From Anisakis pegreffii (lineage: Eukaryota > Nematoda > Chromadorea > Rhabditida > Anisakidae), in NCBI GenBank assembly GCA_035041965.1, contig JAPYMA010003014.1, positions 124,001 through 188,000 of the forward strand: a DNA stretch of 64,000 nucleotides. The letters are read 5' to 3'. Under the pieces are notes generated by a model, which was not told the DNA's origin, made no database searches, and saw only the letters and a program-made list of their open reading frames with translations. A program made the position numbers and the translations under genes. This document shows, in pieces, positions 1-12,397 of the stretch (its first letter is position 1; each line of letters starts with the position of its first letter).

Positions 1-281
1 CCTTTAAGATTCTTCTTCGCTATCAGTTATTGAGAGCGTGCGATTGAAAAGGAAAATGAAATCATAAGTGGAAAGTATACGAGAAATACACTGATGTAAC
101 CGTTGTCGAAATTCAGAAATGAATCAGAAGTTCAAAAATTAATCAAATGAATCCGAAATTGATCAAATTGATCAAATTAATCCAACGAATACACAAATTA
201 TGTTCAGCCTGATCGCACTCTTAACGCACCACGAATGAGCATTGTAAATTAGCAACAGTCAAAGATAAGTTAACTGATAAC

Positions 282-845
282 CTTCGGTGAGAGGGCCTCT
301 TCTGGAAGTGCGGATTTGCACTGAAATTGTACGTCATGGATAACTGCTGATCCATGTCCGTCCACTCGAATCGACTCTGGATCTGCTTTATTCGTGATAT
401 TCTAAAAGATCCAACCAAACATAAATATCCTTCCCTACAACATTTTTTTTTGAACAATCAGCGCATAGAAATGCTGTGAATGCAGTTCCCAAACAATTGA
501 TGTAACGTTCAACGTCCTCACTGTAGGACTTCTCAATGAGTAGCGATCAAGATTTGACAATAAATATTAAGATGCAAAAAAATTGTTCAGTGATCTCATG
601 GATATCAGCGATGTGAAAATGTTTGGTGTCAATGGATAATAGGAAATGCGATACGGTCATCGCTATCGTCTGCACTTATCAGAAGAGTTCTCCGTTCATC
701 TCACCTCGATGAGAACCTCATTGATGCCCGACTCGAGTGGCACCTGCAGAGTTCGCTTTATTTCAGCGCGGTCATTGAAAACGGTCACAGTGTTTAGCGT
801 GACATCGTGGATGTTGAAGTGATGCACTTTTTTCGGCTGTGACAT
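282..845 (-). CDS. DUF4140/DUF4139 family protein, paralogue 1 (5' exons only)
   Basis: Only the first two coding exons are in the window; the rest lies beyond the left edge. Exon 1 (845-705) starts at an ATG encoding MSQPKKVHHF and ends GAG|GTGAGA. Exon 2 (401-282) starts after TTTTAG and ends AAG|GTTATC. They give 47 + 40 residues of the DUF4140 N-terminal domain, with the family-typical DRAEIKR and RVDGHG segments. Exon 2 is 120 nt, exactly as in the two neighbouring paralogues, and its end was placed by aligning all three (all read ..SPK or equivalent before the GT). MuiA-like/F37C4.5 proteins have no firmly established biochemical role. The sequence is closest to paralogue 2. Whether the gene is complete cannot be seen. 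Confidence 0.8.
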
Positions 846-2780
846 CCCTCTGAAAATTCTTCGTCTCTGCTTTACGGTTTCTATCGCGATTTCAAGAACA
901 CTCCTATTGAAACGCTATAAAAACTGCGACACTGTGATGAATATGTTTAAAAACGACCAAAAAAACTGCTAGAAAACCGTAAAGCTGGTACAAAAACCGA
1001 AAAATATTTACGAATCTTTTCAAACAAAAAAATTCACGAATCCGATAAAACACACTGAATGAAACTGAAAAAACTGAAAACGTAGTGAAAAAATCATCGT
1101 ATACAGTCATTCTGATCACCAAATAACTCGTGCTCACTACGAACTTCTGTTCAATGCGGATAGAATTTGGCCGTTCTGGATGTGTGTATGCTGAGCTTTT
1201 ACATCTGATGCTAACACGTTAAGCTAATGCCATAATTTTTTAGCATTCATCTAGTTTCCGTCTCACGATCAGTTTCTCGCAAGTTTTTATCTCTATCCCA
1301 CATCTACACACGAAAAACACATGTGAGTTCATCGTCAGTTTGAGAGCGTTTTATTTGCACAATATCTCTTCGTATTGAACAACAAATGTTTACGGCTCTG
1401 TAGGTTTACTTTCTATAGACGACTCATTTGCTTTCATGCAATGAATAGGAATAGCAACTAGCGTGTCATAAAAGTGAAATCGCAAATAAACAATCCTTAA
1501 CGAGCACAATGAACACTATCGCATTGCTCACAACCATTTTACACTAGAGCCTGTGAATTCTGTTCATTCGATGGCACATGATATAATCAGCAAATACAAC
1601 GGAACGGAACAAGTAAATATACTATGGTGTGGTGGTTGGTTGCAGTTGATAAGTCAACATTGAGCAACTGAAAATAACAAATGTGAAATAATTCAATACT
1701 GAAACGTAAGCGAATGATAAGTGCGCACCACAATGAGTGGTGAATACCATAAAAAATTTGTGAAATGCGTCATTTTTTTCCGAAGACGAGCCTGAACGGT
1801 GTTCGCAGTGTTGTGCATTAAAGGGCAATTCACGGCACTCACTCGGGTGTGATGAAAAGTTCTCAGGTTTCAAGTTAAGCAGCAGAATTGCATCTCATCG
1901 CTAACAATTTGCAATGAATTTTTTTGTTTCGTCACCAAAAAAGACGATTATCAACTGTTTCTTAGCAATTATCAATTGGCCCTGGAAAAGTGTCACTAAG
2001 GTCTTGCTTAAAGCAAATGGGAAAATGATGAAAACGCCATTCAGTGGTTCTCACTAACAATAAGCATCGCAAAACTATCATCGAGTGTGATGAATGCATG
2101 TAAAAAATGCAAAACGATGCTAAATTGCAATTGCTGATTAAATAAATAAACAACGTGATAACTTCTGGTCTCATCGTGAACGTCATTCAAATCAATATTA
2201 ATGAATGTTTGAACAAGCATTCTTTCAAGCACACCCTCGGCATATCAGCAGCAAAAAAACTGATTGTAAACATACAAATTATCATTCTTATGCAAGCGAG
2301 CACAGCATTCACAATGCGAAAAACATCTCATTCCAAAATTCCTCTTCAATATCTCAATCAAATTGATGATTATAAGATGAATATCTCAATATCTCAATCA
2401 AAAAATATCTCAATCAAATTGACGATTTTGACTATAAATTATGAGTTGCGTTTAGAAATGACGAAATTGATGAATGGAAAGTAGGGTGAAAAAGCGATTC
2501 GTTGAGCACATTGAATGATGAAAAAGAATGGGAAACGATGGACGCATAGCGAGGATCAGCTGTTGGAAGTGCACTTAAATTTTTGATTCAAAACGTATTT
2601 CCTGCGGAAACATAGTCTTACTGAAACACACATTGCACAACAATGTTGTTTGTTGGAGGCGATATATTGTTCATAAATGAATGAATCATAATTTTGTTTC
2701 GAAATAATTTTCATCACTCCGGCTTTCACCAGTGAAATTGCAAAGAGCACTCAAGTCTTCACTATGTTATAAGTTCACTT
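846..2780. other. intergenic, no gene seen
   Basis: AT-rich spacer upstream of paralogue 1. The reading frames are short and unconvincing on both strands. A small imperfect tandem repeat of the unit atatctcaatca occurs at about 2348-2425 (three to four copies). No RNA gene or mobile element was recognised. Confidence 0.5.
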
Positions 2781-2784
2781 TTCA

Positions 2785-2842
2785 TGCGTAAAATCAACAG
2801 CACTGATCGCTTTCAGATCGAGCTCTGGTGAGAGCATACTAC
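2785..2842 (-). pseudogene. relic of a DUF4139 terminal exon
   Basis: The minus strand reads an acceptor-like ATGCAG followed by codons for MLSPELD and then ISAVD. This aligns along roughly 55 nt with the start of the last exon of paralogue 2 (LLSPELDP..DSAV), including the intron-exon junction. The homology then fades, and no other exon of the family is recognisable nearby. It lies between the 3' end of paralogue 2 and the 5' end of paralogue 1, so it looks like the remnant of a further, largely deleted tandem copy. The span is short but the match is contiguous. Confidence 0.55.
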
Positions 2843-3179
2843 CCTGCATACTTCTTTCTTTGATTACTTGTTCTCAATAGGTTCTATCCCATCAGACTGG
2901 GCTTAACCCTGTCATAGAAGACTGCTGTAGAAAAATTTCTTAATACCATAATTCTCGATCAAATTTCGCCTTTCTTCACTGCCTTCTCAAATGCTATGAC
3001 ACGAAAATTGCATAGTTGCGACTGGCCAATAGACTTATACAACTTTTTGTATGACTGAGGAAATATTTCCATGTATGTATGGTATGACACCAATTATTCA
3101 ACAGTTTCGATAACATACCCAAAAAATCGGCTAATCCAGCATCAATAGAATACATCTCACAAAATAACATTCATTGATT

Positions 3180-4001
3180 CAATGTGAGGGGTGAAATTAC
3201 CCATTTTGGGTAACTTGGAGGTGTCAAGGGGCGATGGAGAGGTCAAGCGGTGAAACTAATATTTTGTGCGGTTGCTACGTTATGATGAAACGCCATTGTG
3301 ACGGTGTTTTTTGATTCTGGTATGTAAATACGTTACCTCGTCCTGGCTTAACAGGGTTTTTATTTGTTTTAACAGGGTTTTCATTCTTTTTCTTGCTTCT
3401 ATAATCGCTCTCATAGCTTTTATCACCAAAAGTGTTCTCTTTTGGTAATTTCTCATTCATTTCATTCAACAGTTGAAGTTAAATTCTCATTCTATCAAAT
3501 GCACTTTATAATTGATCGTTTCACTGTTGAGCAATTCAATTCCATTGTTGTATTGTTGATTTCGGCTGTCAACACTCGTCAACGCATCCAGTAAATAGTA
3601 TACGTCACAGAATGAGAAACTGATTCGATCTGTCAAGTGAAATGAGACGAAATGAATGAGAAGAACTCATGAAGAGAACGGTATTCACATGCAATAGCTA
3701 TGAGAGTGAGTAGAACACGTCTGAAAAGAATGAGAATTCATCTAAATCACTTCGAAGTGAGCGTGTATCAGTTATCAGTTAGACAATAGTTTTTCATGCA
3801 GTCATATTCGATTGCAATATTGAGAAATACAACGGTCTAAGAGAACACCCAGCGATGTCGATTACCATCATTGACGTTCTAATAAGTTTGAACGTAACGG
3901 TCATCTGAATATATGCGATTTCCATAATCAATGAGGGGGGGGACGGCGGCCTGCTAGATTATCAAAAGGGGTAATGGAGCAACCGGACGTGAGAACCGTT
4001 G
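3180..4001 (+). mobile_element. non-autonomous hAT-like element, diverged full copy
   Basis: About 820 bp homologous end to end with the elements at 42978-43805 and 57665-58491. The clear right terminus is GTGAGAACCGTTG and the diverged left end is CAATGTGAGG. The subterminal palindrome TTACCCATTTTGGGTAA-type motif and the internal stretch around tcataGCTTTTATCaccaaaagtg are shared. There is no transposase frame. Terminal inverted repeats starting CAGTGGTTCTCA are typical of hAT elements; this copy is the most diverged. No clear 8-bp target duplication is visible here. Confidence 0.65.
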
Positions 4002-4388
4002 AATTATATCATAAGTATCTCCTCTGTTTTCAAAACAGGCAACATAAAGATTCAATAGAGCACACTCACATTAAAGACTAAAATATATTTATTAAGAATA
4101 AAAGCTTACAAAATTCAACTTGAATTATAAATACTCGTATGATTTCATGTGGTCAATTATCAGTTCATAAATGAGATATGTTATCTAACAACAACGAAAT
4201 AACTCTATGACATCAGTTCAATGATAAAAATTTTCAGTTCACGGGAAACTTAGCGAAATTCGTTGAGAAACAAGGGAATTGATGAATTTTCACTAAATTC
4301 TGCTTATGTTCATGCGGTAAGGGTACGGGGAGCAACTATGCGATGAAAATTCAATTCAGTATTCATTAAATTTGATGAATGCAGATTT

Positions 4389-7300
4389 TCAGAAATCTTC
4401 TCGATATTCGATTGTTTCACCGTTCGGATGATCAACGCTCCATTTCACCAGTAATTCCCTTTCGCTGTTTCCTTCCATATTAATCGTCCATTCAAGATTA
4501 TGTTCAGCATTCATTTGAGCTCCTAATTTCGGTAGTTCACCTTTTTTGCGTGAACCAACAGCACTATCCGCTTGCGGATCCAGCTCTGGTGAGAGTAGTT
4601 TGATCTGTAATCGAACAAACTTCACGAATTACGCACGAATTCATGTTTGAGATTTTGAAACTTTGGATAACTTCCTAAATGACCGACTTATCAAAAACCC
4701 ATTTCAACAGCACTGCTCATTCCTCTTCAGTACAGTAGTGACAATTATATCCAGTCATTTTTTGGAACAATTCTCTACGGCAAATTATTTTTCGAATAGA
4801 AATTCACTTGGATTCAAACTGTTCATTAGTAATTGAGAAAGTAGCATTGTTCATGCAAAGAATCAGCAATTTTGCTGTGATTCTTCAATTTGCGAATGAT
4901 TCTAAAGAGAAATTCCAACTGAAAAAGTGACTTTTATTTTTTCATCGGTTGATTTCGGAACGTGCTCTTTGACTGTCAATAGAATGGCTTCATTTTTAGT
5001 GTTCTTGATCACAATTCGTTGCTCGTGAGCCGTCGACGAAGATTTTGCCAATATTCCAACCTAAATGCATCCTTGTTTGCAGCAGAATTTTTTACTTCGA
5101 AACATTCCACTCCACAATGAAGTAATAAAACTGTTTCGTTCAGAGGGGATTCCAAAATAATTTGGCCGAGTCCTGGTTTCGGCTGCACTTTACAGCAGAA
5201 TTTCATAACGAAAGTGTAGGAAAGATCATTGAGCCGAACGCTAGCACTTCACACAATAACGGTCGTACTATTCAGTGACTTTAGTGACTTTCGAAATTTT
5301 TGGATGACGGATTATTTGTTTTTGAATTGCAGCGAATTGAGCTGCAACGACGATACAATACAGTGAGTTAATGTATTTGTTCTGAATATTTTCACTGAAT
5401 CATTTCATAAGTACAGTTTCTCAAGATTGTGCAACAGTTTCGCAAGCACTGACTTGTCCTGAGTATTTATGTGCCGGTTTATATTCCACTTTGACGGCTG
5501 CATCAACGCCAAGAGAGCACAAAAATCGTTCATTCGGTGAAACGGCCTTGATTTCGCTCTGAAAAATCAAATAGATAGCCAAACAGTTGGATTATTCTCC
5601 AAAAAAAAGTTCAGCAACTAAACGCTCAACGGTTTTCATTAGCGGAAAACAATGATACGATCATACAACTTGCAGTAAATATTATACTACTGTACAACCT
5701 AATCATACGATTGAATTTCTCGATACCTTAGCAACAAAACTATTGTTGAGATAGACATTTGCTTGGCCTGGAAGAAATGGAAATTGTGATGAGTTGAGTA
5801 CTGAGGCAGCCAGGAATACGTTCGTGCTCTTGCATGGAACTGCCTCGTAGACCATTGTTGGGCTCATTTCCATTGTCGTAATCATGACTTTGTGCTCACT
5901 CGAATCCGACGGGATGGTTGCGGGACGTGCTATCACAAACACCGTTGAGAGCACTGTATCACTGGCCGAAACTGGCTGCAATTATGATCAGTGGACTGGA
6001 ATCATCAGAAAACACATCTCGTATGTTTGCTGTGTTTCGAGAATGATTATTTATTGAACAAATCGTGAAATTTTTCCGATAAATGATGAGCTTTCCTCAT
6101 TTAATACTTTTATAAGTAGGTGTAATGATTCGAGATGAGGTGATTGTGCTCAGGTTCAGGAAAGATTTTAAGACTATGGACTTTCAGTGAATTCACGAGC
6201 TGCAACAGTGAAAGTGTTGACTAACCGCCGCAGCAACAGCTCCGTATTCCATTGCTTGGCACACTGGTGCAGACATCTCCATGATTCTGAAAATACTTGT
6301 AATTTTTCTCTTCACTATATCGGGAAATAAAAAGACCATTCAGAAGACCTCCAATAAGATGGAAAGACGATATTACAAAGAAACTGGGTAACACCTGGCA
6401 AAGGAAAGTAAGATCAAGGACCGAATGGAAACGCATTGTGGCCAGCAATGTTACAAACGTTTGATAGCCTGACCAATCCAGGTAATATCGTTTCACAATT
6501 ATGAGATGAGTTACCGATTTCCAGTTTTTTTTTTGACCTGACAGGACGATACATCTATTGCTTCGCAGCATCATAAAGCATTACTATTAATGTACAATTG
6601 AAGAATCAACAACGATCCATCGCAACATGACGAACGCCTTTCATATGGGCATCAAGCAGTGAATCGAATATTACTTAAATAATTTCTAGACTTACTCGTC
6701 ATCCTCTAACGAATTGGCAGTCATCGCATAGGCTACTGCTTTAGCTTTTCGGGTCATCGGTCTGGCGACTGGTGGTGGTGGTTTTGAGATAAGTGCAATT
6801 TGAGTACCAAGCTCAGGAATTTCGCCAGCTAGCGATGGTTGTGCTGTGCTCAACACTAACGGTGCATCAATCCAATCTTCACCAGTGTGTTGCTCGATAA
6901 TTCCATAATAGGTTATCTAAAGCAACAGTCACTTTACACCTGAACAATACATACGAAAGTTCAATTCGTCCAATTTGCAGGGTAAAAACAGTCATTATTG
7001 AAGTTTCAAACCTTATGAAATCCAACTATTAGACGAGATTGAACGTGAAGAAAATTGCACTTATTATGAAAATATAAAAGCATTTCGGAAACTTATGTTC
7101 AGATGGTATGTTTTTTTTCGGATGAAACTTCGGCAGTAAATATTATTGTTGTATAATTCATCGCTTTTAAAAGCTCTCAGAACATTCAATTAACGAGATC
7201 ACAACTTTGATGCGATATCGGTAAGTAGATTGCTTCTTGAAATTGTCAGATGCCACAGTTTCGTATAATTATGTGATGATGCAATTTAAATTAACTTCAG

Positions 7301-9688
7301 TGTTACCTTCATATTGTTTCCCTCATCAGACTGCTTATCCTCAATTCGAATATCATAACTTGGATACCATCTCGCACCCCACACTTGATAGCTTACATCC
7401 AGTTCCACATCGCCACCATCGGCACTTTCAAGCAATACGCTGATATGTCTAAAAGTTATCGTTCAGTATACTGCTTATGAATGAACGGTTCTGCGATCGA
7501 GTCAACGAAAACTAGAGCCAAGAGATGGTGACAAGAGACGAAAATAAACCTGGCAAATCGTACGTCGTTCTGTGCCACTCCAATTTCGTTCTTTACTTTC
7601 GTCAATTTATCGTTAATATCGCGAAGTTCTCCGTTCACCTCACGTAATGCTTCGCGAACTTCAGCTGAATTCTTCTCGTAGAATAAGAAGAATTTCGTCA
7701 GATTTTCCAACGATTCATCGTTCAGAACGAATGATCGTGAATCTTCTCCAGTTGGACGATCCACAACGCTGCCACCAACCTTGAGAAATTTAGTCGTTTC
7801 GTGTTTTGTTATAAACAACAAACTGGTATGCTAAGTGGCATGTATTGTAGTTGTGAGTTCCACTTTCTAGTTTTCTGCACAAATGAAATTATGAATCGTG
7901 GAAATATTCTACTCCGAAATGCTCTTCATGGGCTCTTCAAGTAGTCTCCTTCTTTTCGAGGATAGTTGATAGAGCAAATAGTTACAGTCATATTTTGTTT
8001 CACGACTCATCCATTTTAATCTATAAAATCGAATCAATGGGCTATTTTTGAAATTATCAATAGCATTATCACTTCTATTTGGACCACGAAATAAACCTCA
8101 AACGGTGCAGCAGTACGAAAACAACTTCATATGCGTTTCAGTACGTATCCAAATGTGTGAAGTTTCTTAAGCTGATAACTCTCAAAAATTGCCGGATCTG
8201 CATTTTACCTTTGCAACAATTTCATCGAGCACTTCCACTCGTCGTTGCAATATTTTCTGACGATCTTCAGTCTTTTCCTTCTCATCTTGCAATTTCTTGC
8301 GCTCCTCTTCAAGTCTCTCCACCTCAAAATTGAGAATAACGTATAGGTTTTATTCATGCAAACTTTCTTGAATTCAGTAACTCTTGTTGATATGAATAGT
8401 AACAAGCAGCAATGTGCTAATGAAAATGTGTTCAACAGAAATTGTGAATTCAACTTCAAATGCAATTGTTTTTATCATATTAATCGTAAGTTCTCGATGA
8501 AACTTCAGACATAATCGCTCTCAAAACCTCAACATTCGATTGGCAATTCGCAAGTTCAGTGCACAATACACTTGGTTGAATCATATCTTGAACTATTGAT
8601 GACACTTAATTTACGATGAGTGGTGCTATGTCGCGATGTTTCTTTATATGCATCTCTACCAAACTTATCTTGCTTCTCGCAGTGAATTTTGTTGTTCACT
8701 CAATTGCTTCTCACAAAAAGCGGCATAAATTGCGATCGATACATTATTTCATGTAAGCAAAACTGATTGATTGAGAATATTGGAATATAATGAATACTTT
8801 TGGTGAATATCCCTCTTTGGGTAATGATGGTTTACACTGGAATTGCACGTCGTGGATCTGGGCCGGACCACGACCGTCCACTCGCACTGATTCGGTGTCG
8901 GCCTGTTTTGTCACATTCTGAAAAGTCGTTTTTAAGTTTATTATTGCCTTTCACAGAGTTCATTCAATCAAATGAAGCACTTTGAATTGATATCATTAGT
9001 TTGATTAATGAGCATCAATGAGTTAGTTGTTTGTTGTGTAGTGTACTTGTCAATTTGACGCTTAAAAAAAATTTTTTTTGACGCTTACGAAACGAAATGA
9101 TTGTGATTTGTAATTTGCACAATGAACCAACCCATGAACTCTCAACTAATTGTAAGAGCACACTGAAAATGAAAACAAATGAACACACCTAAAACAATCA
9201 ATCACATTTCACCGATTGTTCGTATAAAAAAAGTTGAGATGTTTTTCGCTCATTCTGAACTCTAACTCTCAGCTAATCACTGACAGTTTTTGGGAGTAAA
9301 TACTCTTCACTACGAGCATTCATTTGATGGTTGCTAGTTTTTACCGCATTTATCGTGTTGATTGCTCAGTAGCAATATGCAGTATTTTGTTGATAAGAGT
9401 CAGTGACAGGCGCCTAAAAACCAGAAAGAAGTATTGAATGATTGATTCACTGAACTTTCAGTGTTTGCCCGTCATCGTTAAGCTGATGAAGTAATCAGGA
9501 TAATATCGCATTCACACATCGAATAGCATTCATTTACTCACCTCAACTATCACCTCGTTGATGCCGGGAACGAGTGTGACGTTCACGGTTCGTTTGATCT
9601 CGGCACGATCGTTGTAGACGGTGACCGCCGTTAGTGTTGTGTCATGTGCTTTGAAGTGATGCACTTTCTTGCATTCAGATGATGCCAT
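4389..9688 (-). CDS. DUF4140/DUF4139 (MuiA-like, F37C4.5-type) protein, paralogue 2
   Basis: Eleven exons: 9688-9542, 8917-8798, 8322-8209, 7779-7550, 7448-7307, 6916-6696, 6286-6226, 5975-5727, 5558-5454, 5060-4932, 4604-4389. All junctions are GT..AG, phases agree, and the total is 1734 nt (577 aa). Residues 1-89 form the DUF4140 domain (DRAEIKR, RVDGRG). Residues 90-200 are charged and coiled-coil-like. Residues ~205-577 form DUF4139 (EQHTGEDW near 259-266, IARPATIP, VYLNNSF, C-terminal LEWT and VKWSVDHP). A proline/basic linker (PPPPVARPMTRKAK) follows the TGEDW segment. There is no signal peptide or membrane segment, so the protein is probably cytosolic. Bacterial relatives are called mucoidy inhibitor A; the metazoan function is unknown. 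The start ATG-GCA was preferred to an ATG four codons upstream (MLLK) because paralogue 1 starts at the equivalent place. Confidence 0.88.
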
Positions 9689-11626
9689 CTTCAATAACAT
9701 TAACCAGCTTTTCGCGCAATACCAAACGCAATATGACACAACTGTTGTTATTTAAGTTTAACAAGCGATTTTTTTCACGATTATCCGATATTATGGTAAA
9801 CAAATGCTCTCGTCTCTTCTCACAATTATCAATAATCGCTGATACGATATCAGAATCACTCAACAAAATCAGTCGAATCATGCAAATACCGAATGACGAT
9901 TGTACGGCATTCTTACGCCCTCTTTCAAACAATTAAAATTAATCTTATCGCGAAACTGATCTACTACTTCAGCAGTGTGCAATTGATATTTTATCAGCGC
10001 TTTTTTCGTGGCTATGAGAAATATTACAGTCAATGAGAGAAGCGTTACTACTGTATGGATTATTGTTGCTATTGCTTCAAAATGACTTTCTTTTCTTTCT
10101 TCGCCTCCAACCTCGATCAGATCCTATCTGAAAGGTTCAGGGTACGAGATAAATGGGTTCGAATTGAAAACGCTCGCTCGCTAGCATGTGCAGAACCACC
10201 AGTGTTATACACAACAACACATGATGTGATGCTGATGAAAACACAAGCAGTAAGCAGTAAGAGTACCACAGGACAATTCTTCGCTTGACGCGAATGATCG
10301 ATTGACGATAGCAAACACAAACGACGAACATAGTGACGATCGAGGCATTATAGTAAAGCAGACTGGCGGCTGGCTTTTTGTTTGTTTGTGTTTCTATGCT
10401 CATGTGACAAGCGGCATTATTCGAACGGTTGGTTGGTTAAGGGCATAAAAGGATTACCACAGCAACAAAACACACATCCATTGCACAATGTGAAATTGAC
10501 TGACTAACTTCAAATACGAAAACAACTTATGGAGTTAGATGCGGCATGAACGCGATTGCAATACGACAAACGCGAGAGGATGTTTTTCATAATTGATGGT
10601 ATAAACGAACAATGTGCTCGTTCAAAGAATGATTCACTCATTGCTTGTGTGTTTTTCGCGTGCTTGATTTTTCGGATAGTTATAATAGTGATAAGCGATA
10701 AATTGGAGCGGATTAGAAGAGTTGTTTGGAATGAAATGGAAAACGAACGTGCTGAAAAGAAGCGATCGCAACTAGAATGAATAGAATATTATCGGTCTGT
10801 ATAAATAGTGCAGTATTGTTGGGGAAAAAAATTTTTTCGGTGAATCACAGCATTGTTGGGAAATGAACTTCAGTGAAAAAAATCACAAGCGCTATTCCGG
10901 TTTTACAGATGAAAATGAAAGTGAGTGGACGAATCCGATTGATAATTCCAGAGTGTAACGTGTTTACAACGATGAATCGAGCATAAATTGATGATTCACT
11001 GAACAATTCAATTGCTGGAGTCGTGGTTGTCAACAAACAAAAACCAACACATTCTAACACAAAATTTTGTGAATAGATTGAACACCTCCAAATAATTTTC
11101 TCCAAATAAATTTTCGAATGAATTCTCAAATCCAAAGCAATTTTAATGATTCTTGGTGAATTGGAACGACAAATTTTTCGTATTCATACTTTATTTTATA
11201 GATGATTCGTGAAATTTTGCTATTTTGCTATCTCGGAGAACAATTCCGAGTTGGGCACGTTCGCATAATTCGATTGAATTCATTCAAACTAAATAAATTT
11301 CTTTGTATCGAAGGAATGCTAAAATGTATTCATTTAGATATGTTCTCGTCTGAAATTCCCAATTTTGGTGATATTTTATATTTTCTTCGCAATCGAGATG
11401 ATATTTTCATGCTCAAAATCCCGACTACACGAATGCATATAAGTGCAAAATCTTCCAATCCGATAGCTCGACATATGTTTATTTCGCCATTTTATTTTGT
11501 TTGTATATCTCTCCAATTTGAATCACTGAAGAAACTTAACGTTTTTTGGTTGACACATGAAGTCTCATACGTTGGAGACAGTATCGAATGCACTAATAGT
11601 AAGGAAATGGCATCAGTCTCTTGTAG
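9689..11626. other. intergenic, no gene seen
   Basis: Spacer between paralogues 2 and 3, near the 5' end of paralogue 2. Several overlapping frames of 70-160 codons occur (the longest is plus strand 11202-11687), but the last of these runs into a transposable element and none shows recognisable motifs or exon-like boundaries. Confidence 0.45.
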
Positions 11627-12397
11627 CAATGGTTCTCACGTTCGCGTGCTCCATTACCCCTTTTGCCAGATTACCCAAAACGGGTAATTTCACTCTGTAT
11701 GAGAGCCATTGTCCTAGACCATTGTTGCTCATGACTGCAATCGATTATGAATGCACGAAGAGCTATCGTCTGTGACATGCTCACTTCTAACTGATTTAGA
11801 TGGATTCTCATTCTTTTCAGACGTGTTGTATTCACTCTCATAGCTATTTCATGCAAATACCGTTCTCTTGATGGGTTTTTCTCATTCACTTCGTCTCATT
11901 TCACTTCACAGTCAGAATCAATTTCTTATTCTGTAGCATATACTATTTACTTGATGCGTTGACGAGTGTTGACAGCCGAAATCAACAATACAGCAATCGA
12001 ATATTGTTGCCCAACAACGTTCGACAGTTAAATGATCAATAATAGAGTGTGTTTAATAGAATGAGAATTTGACTTTGATTGTTGAGTGAAATGAATGAGA
12101 AATTCGCAGAAGAGAACACTTTTGGTGATAAAAGCTATGAGAGCGATTGGAACAGCAAGGAAAAGAATGAAAACCTTGTTAAAACGAATGAAAACCATAT
12201 TAGGCCAGGACGAGGTAATAATACTCAGAAACGGTGTTGCCATCAGCTAACTGCGTTGACATATCCGAGTTAAAAACATCACAACAATGTCCGGTCGTAA
12301 CATAACACGAAATATTAATTTCCCGACCCCCTTCATTACCCATTGACACCTCCAAATTGCCGAAAATGGGTAATTTCACCCCTTATGAAAACCATTG
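11627..12397 (-). mobile_element. non-autonomous hAT-like element, inverted copy
   Basis: About 770 bp, in reverse orientation to the copy at 3180-4001. It starts CAATGGTTCTCACG and ends GAAAACCATTG, so the ends form inverted repeats. It contains the family's subterminal motif ttacccAAAAcgggtaa and the internal ctcatAGCTATttcatgc / gatAAAAGCTATGAGAGCGAT segments. No transposase is encoded. Flanking 8-mers do not form an obvious target duplication. Confidence 0.65.

Noticed and set aside
11202..11687. 161-codon open frame on the plus strand
   Set aside because: Its 3' end is encoded by the hAT-like element starting at 11627 and the rest shows no motif, so it is most likely non-coding.
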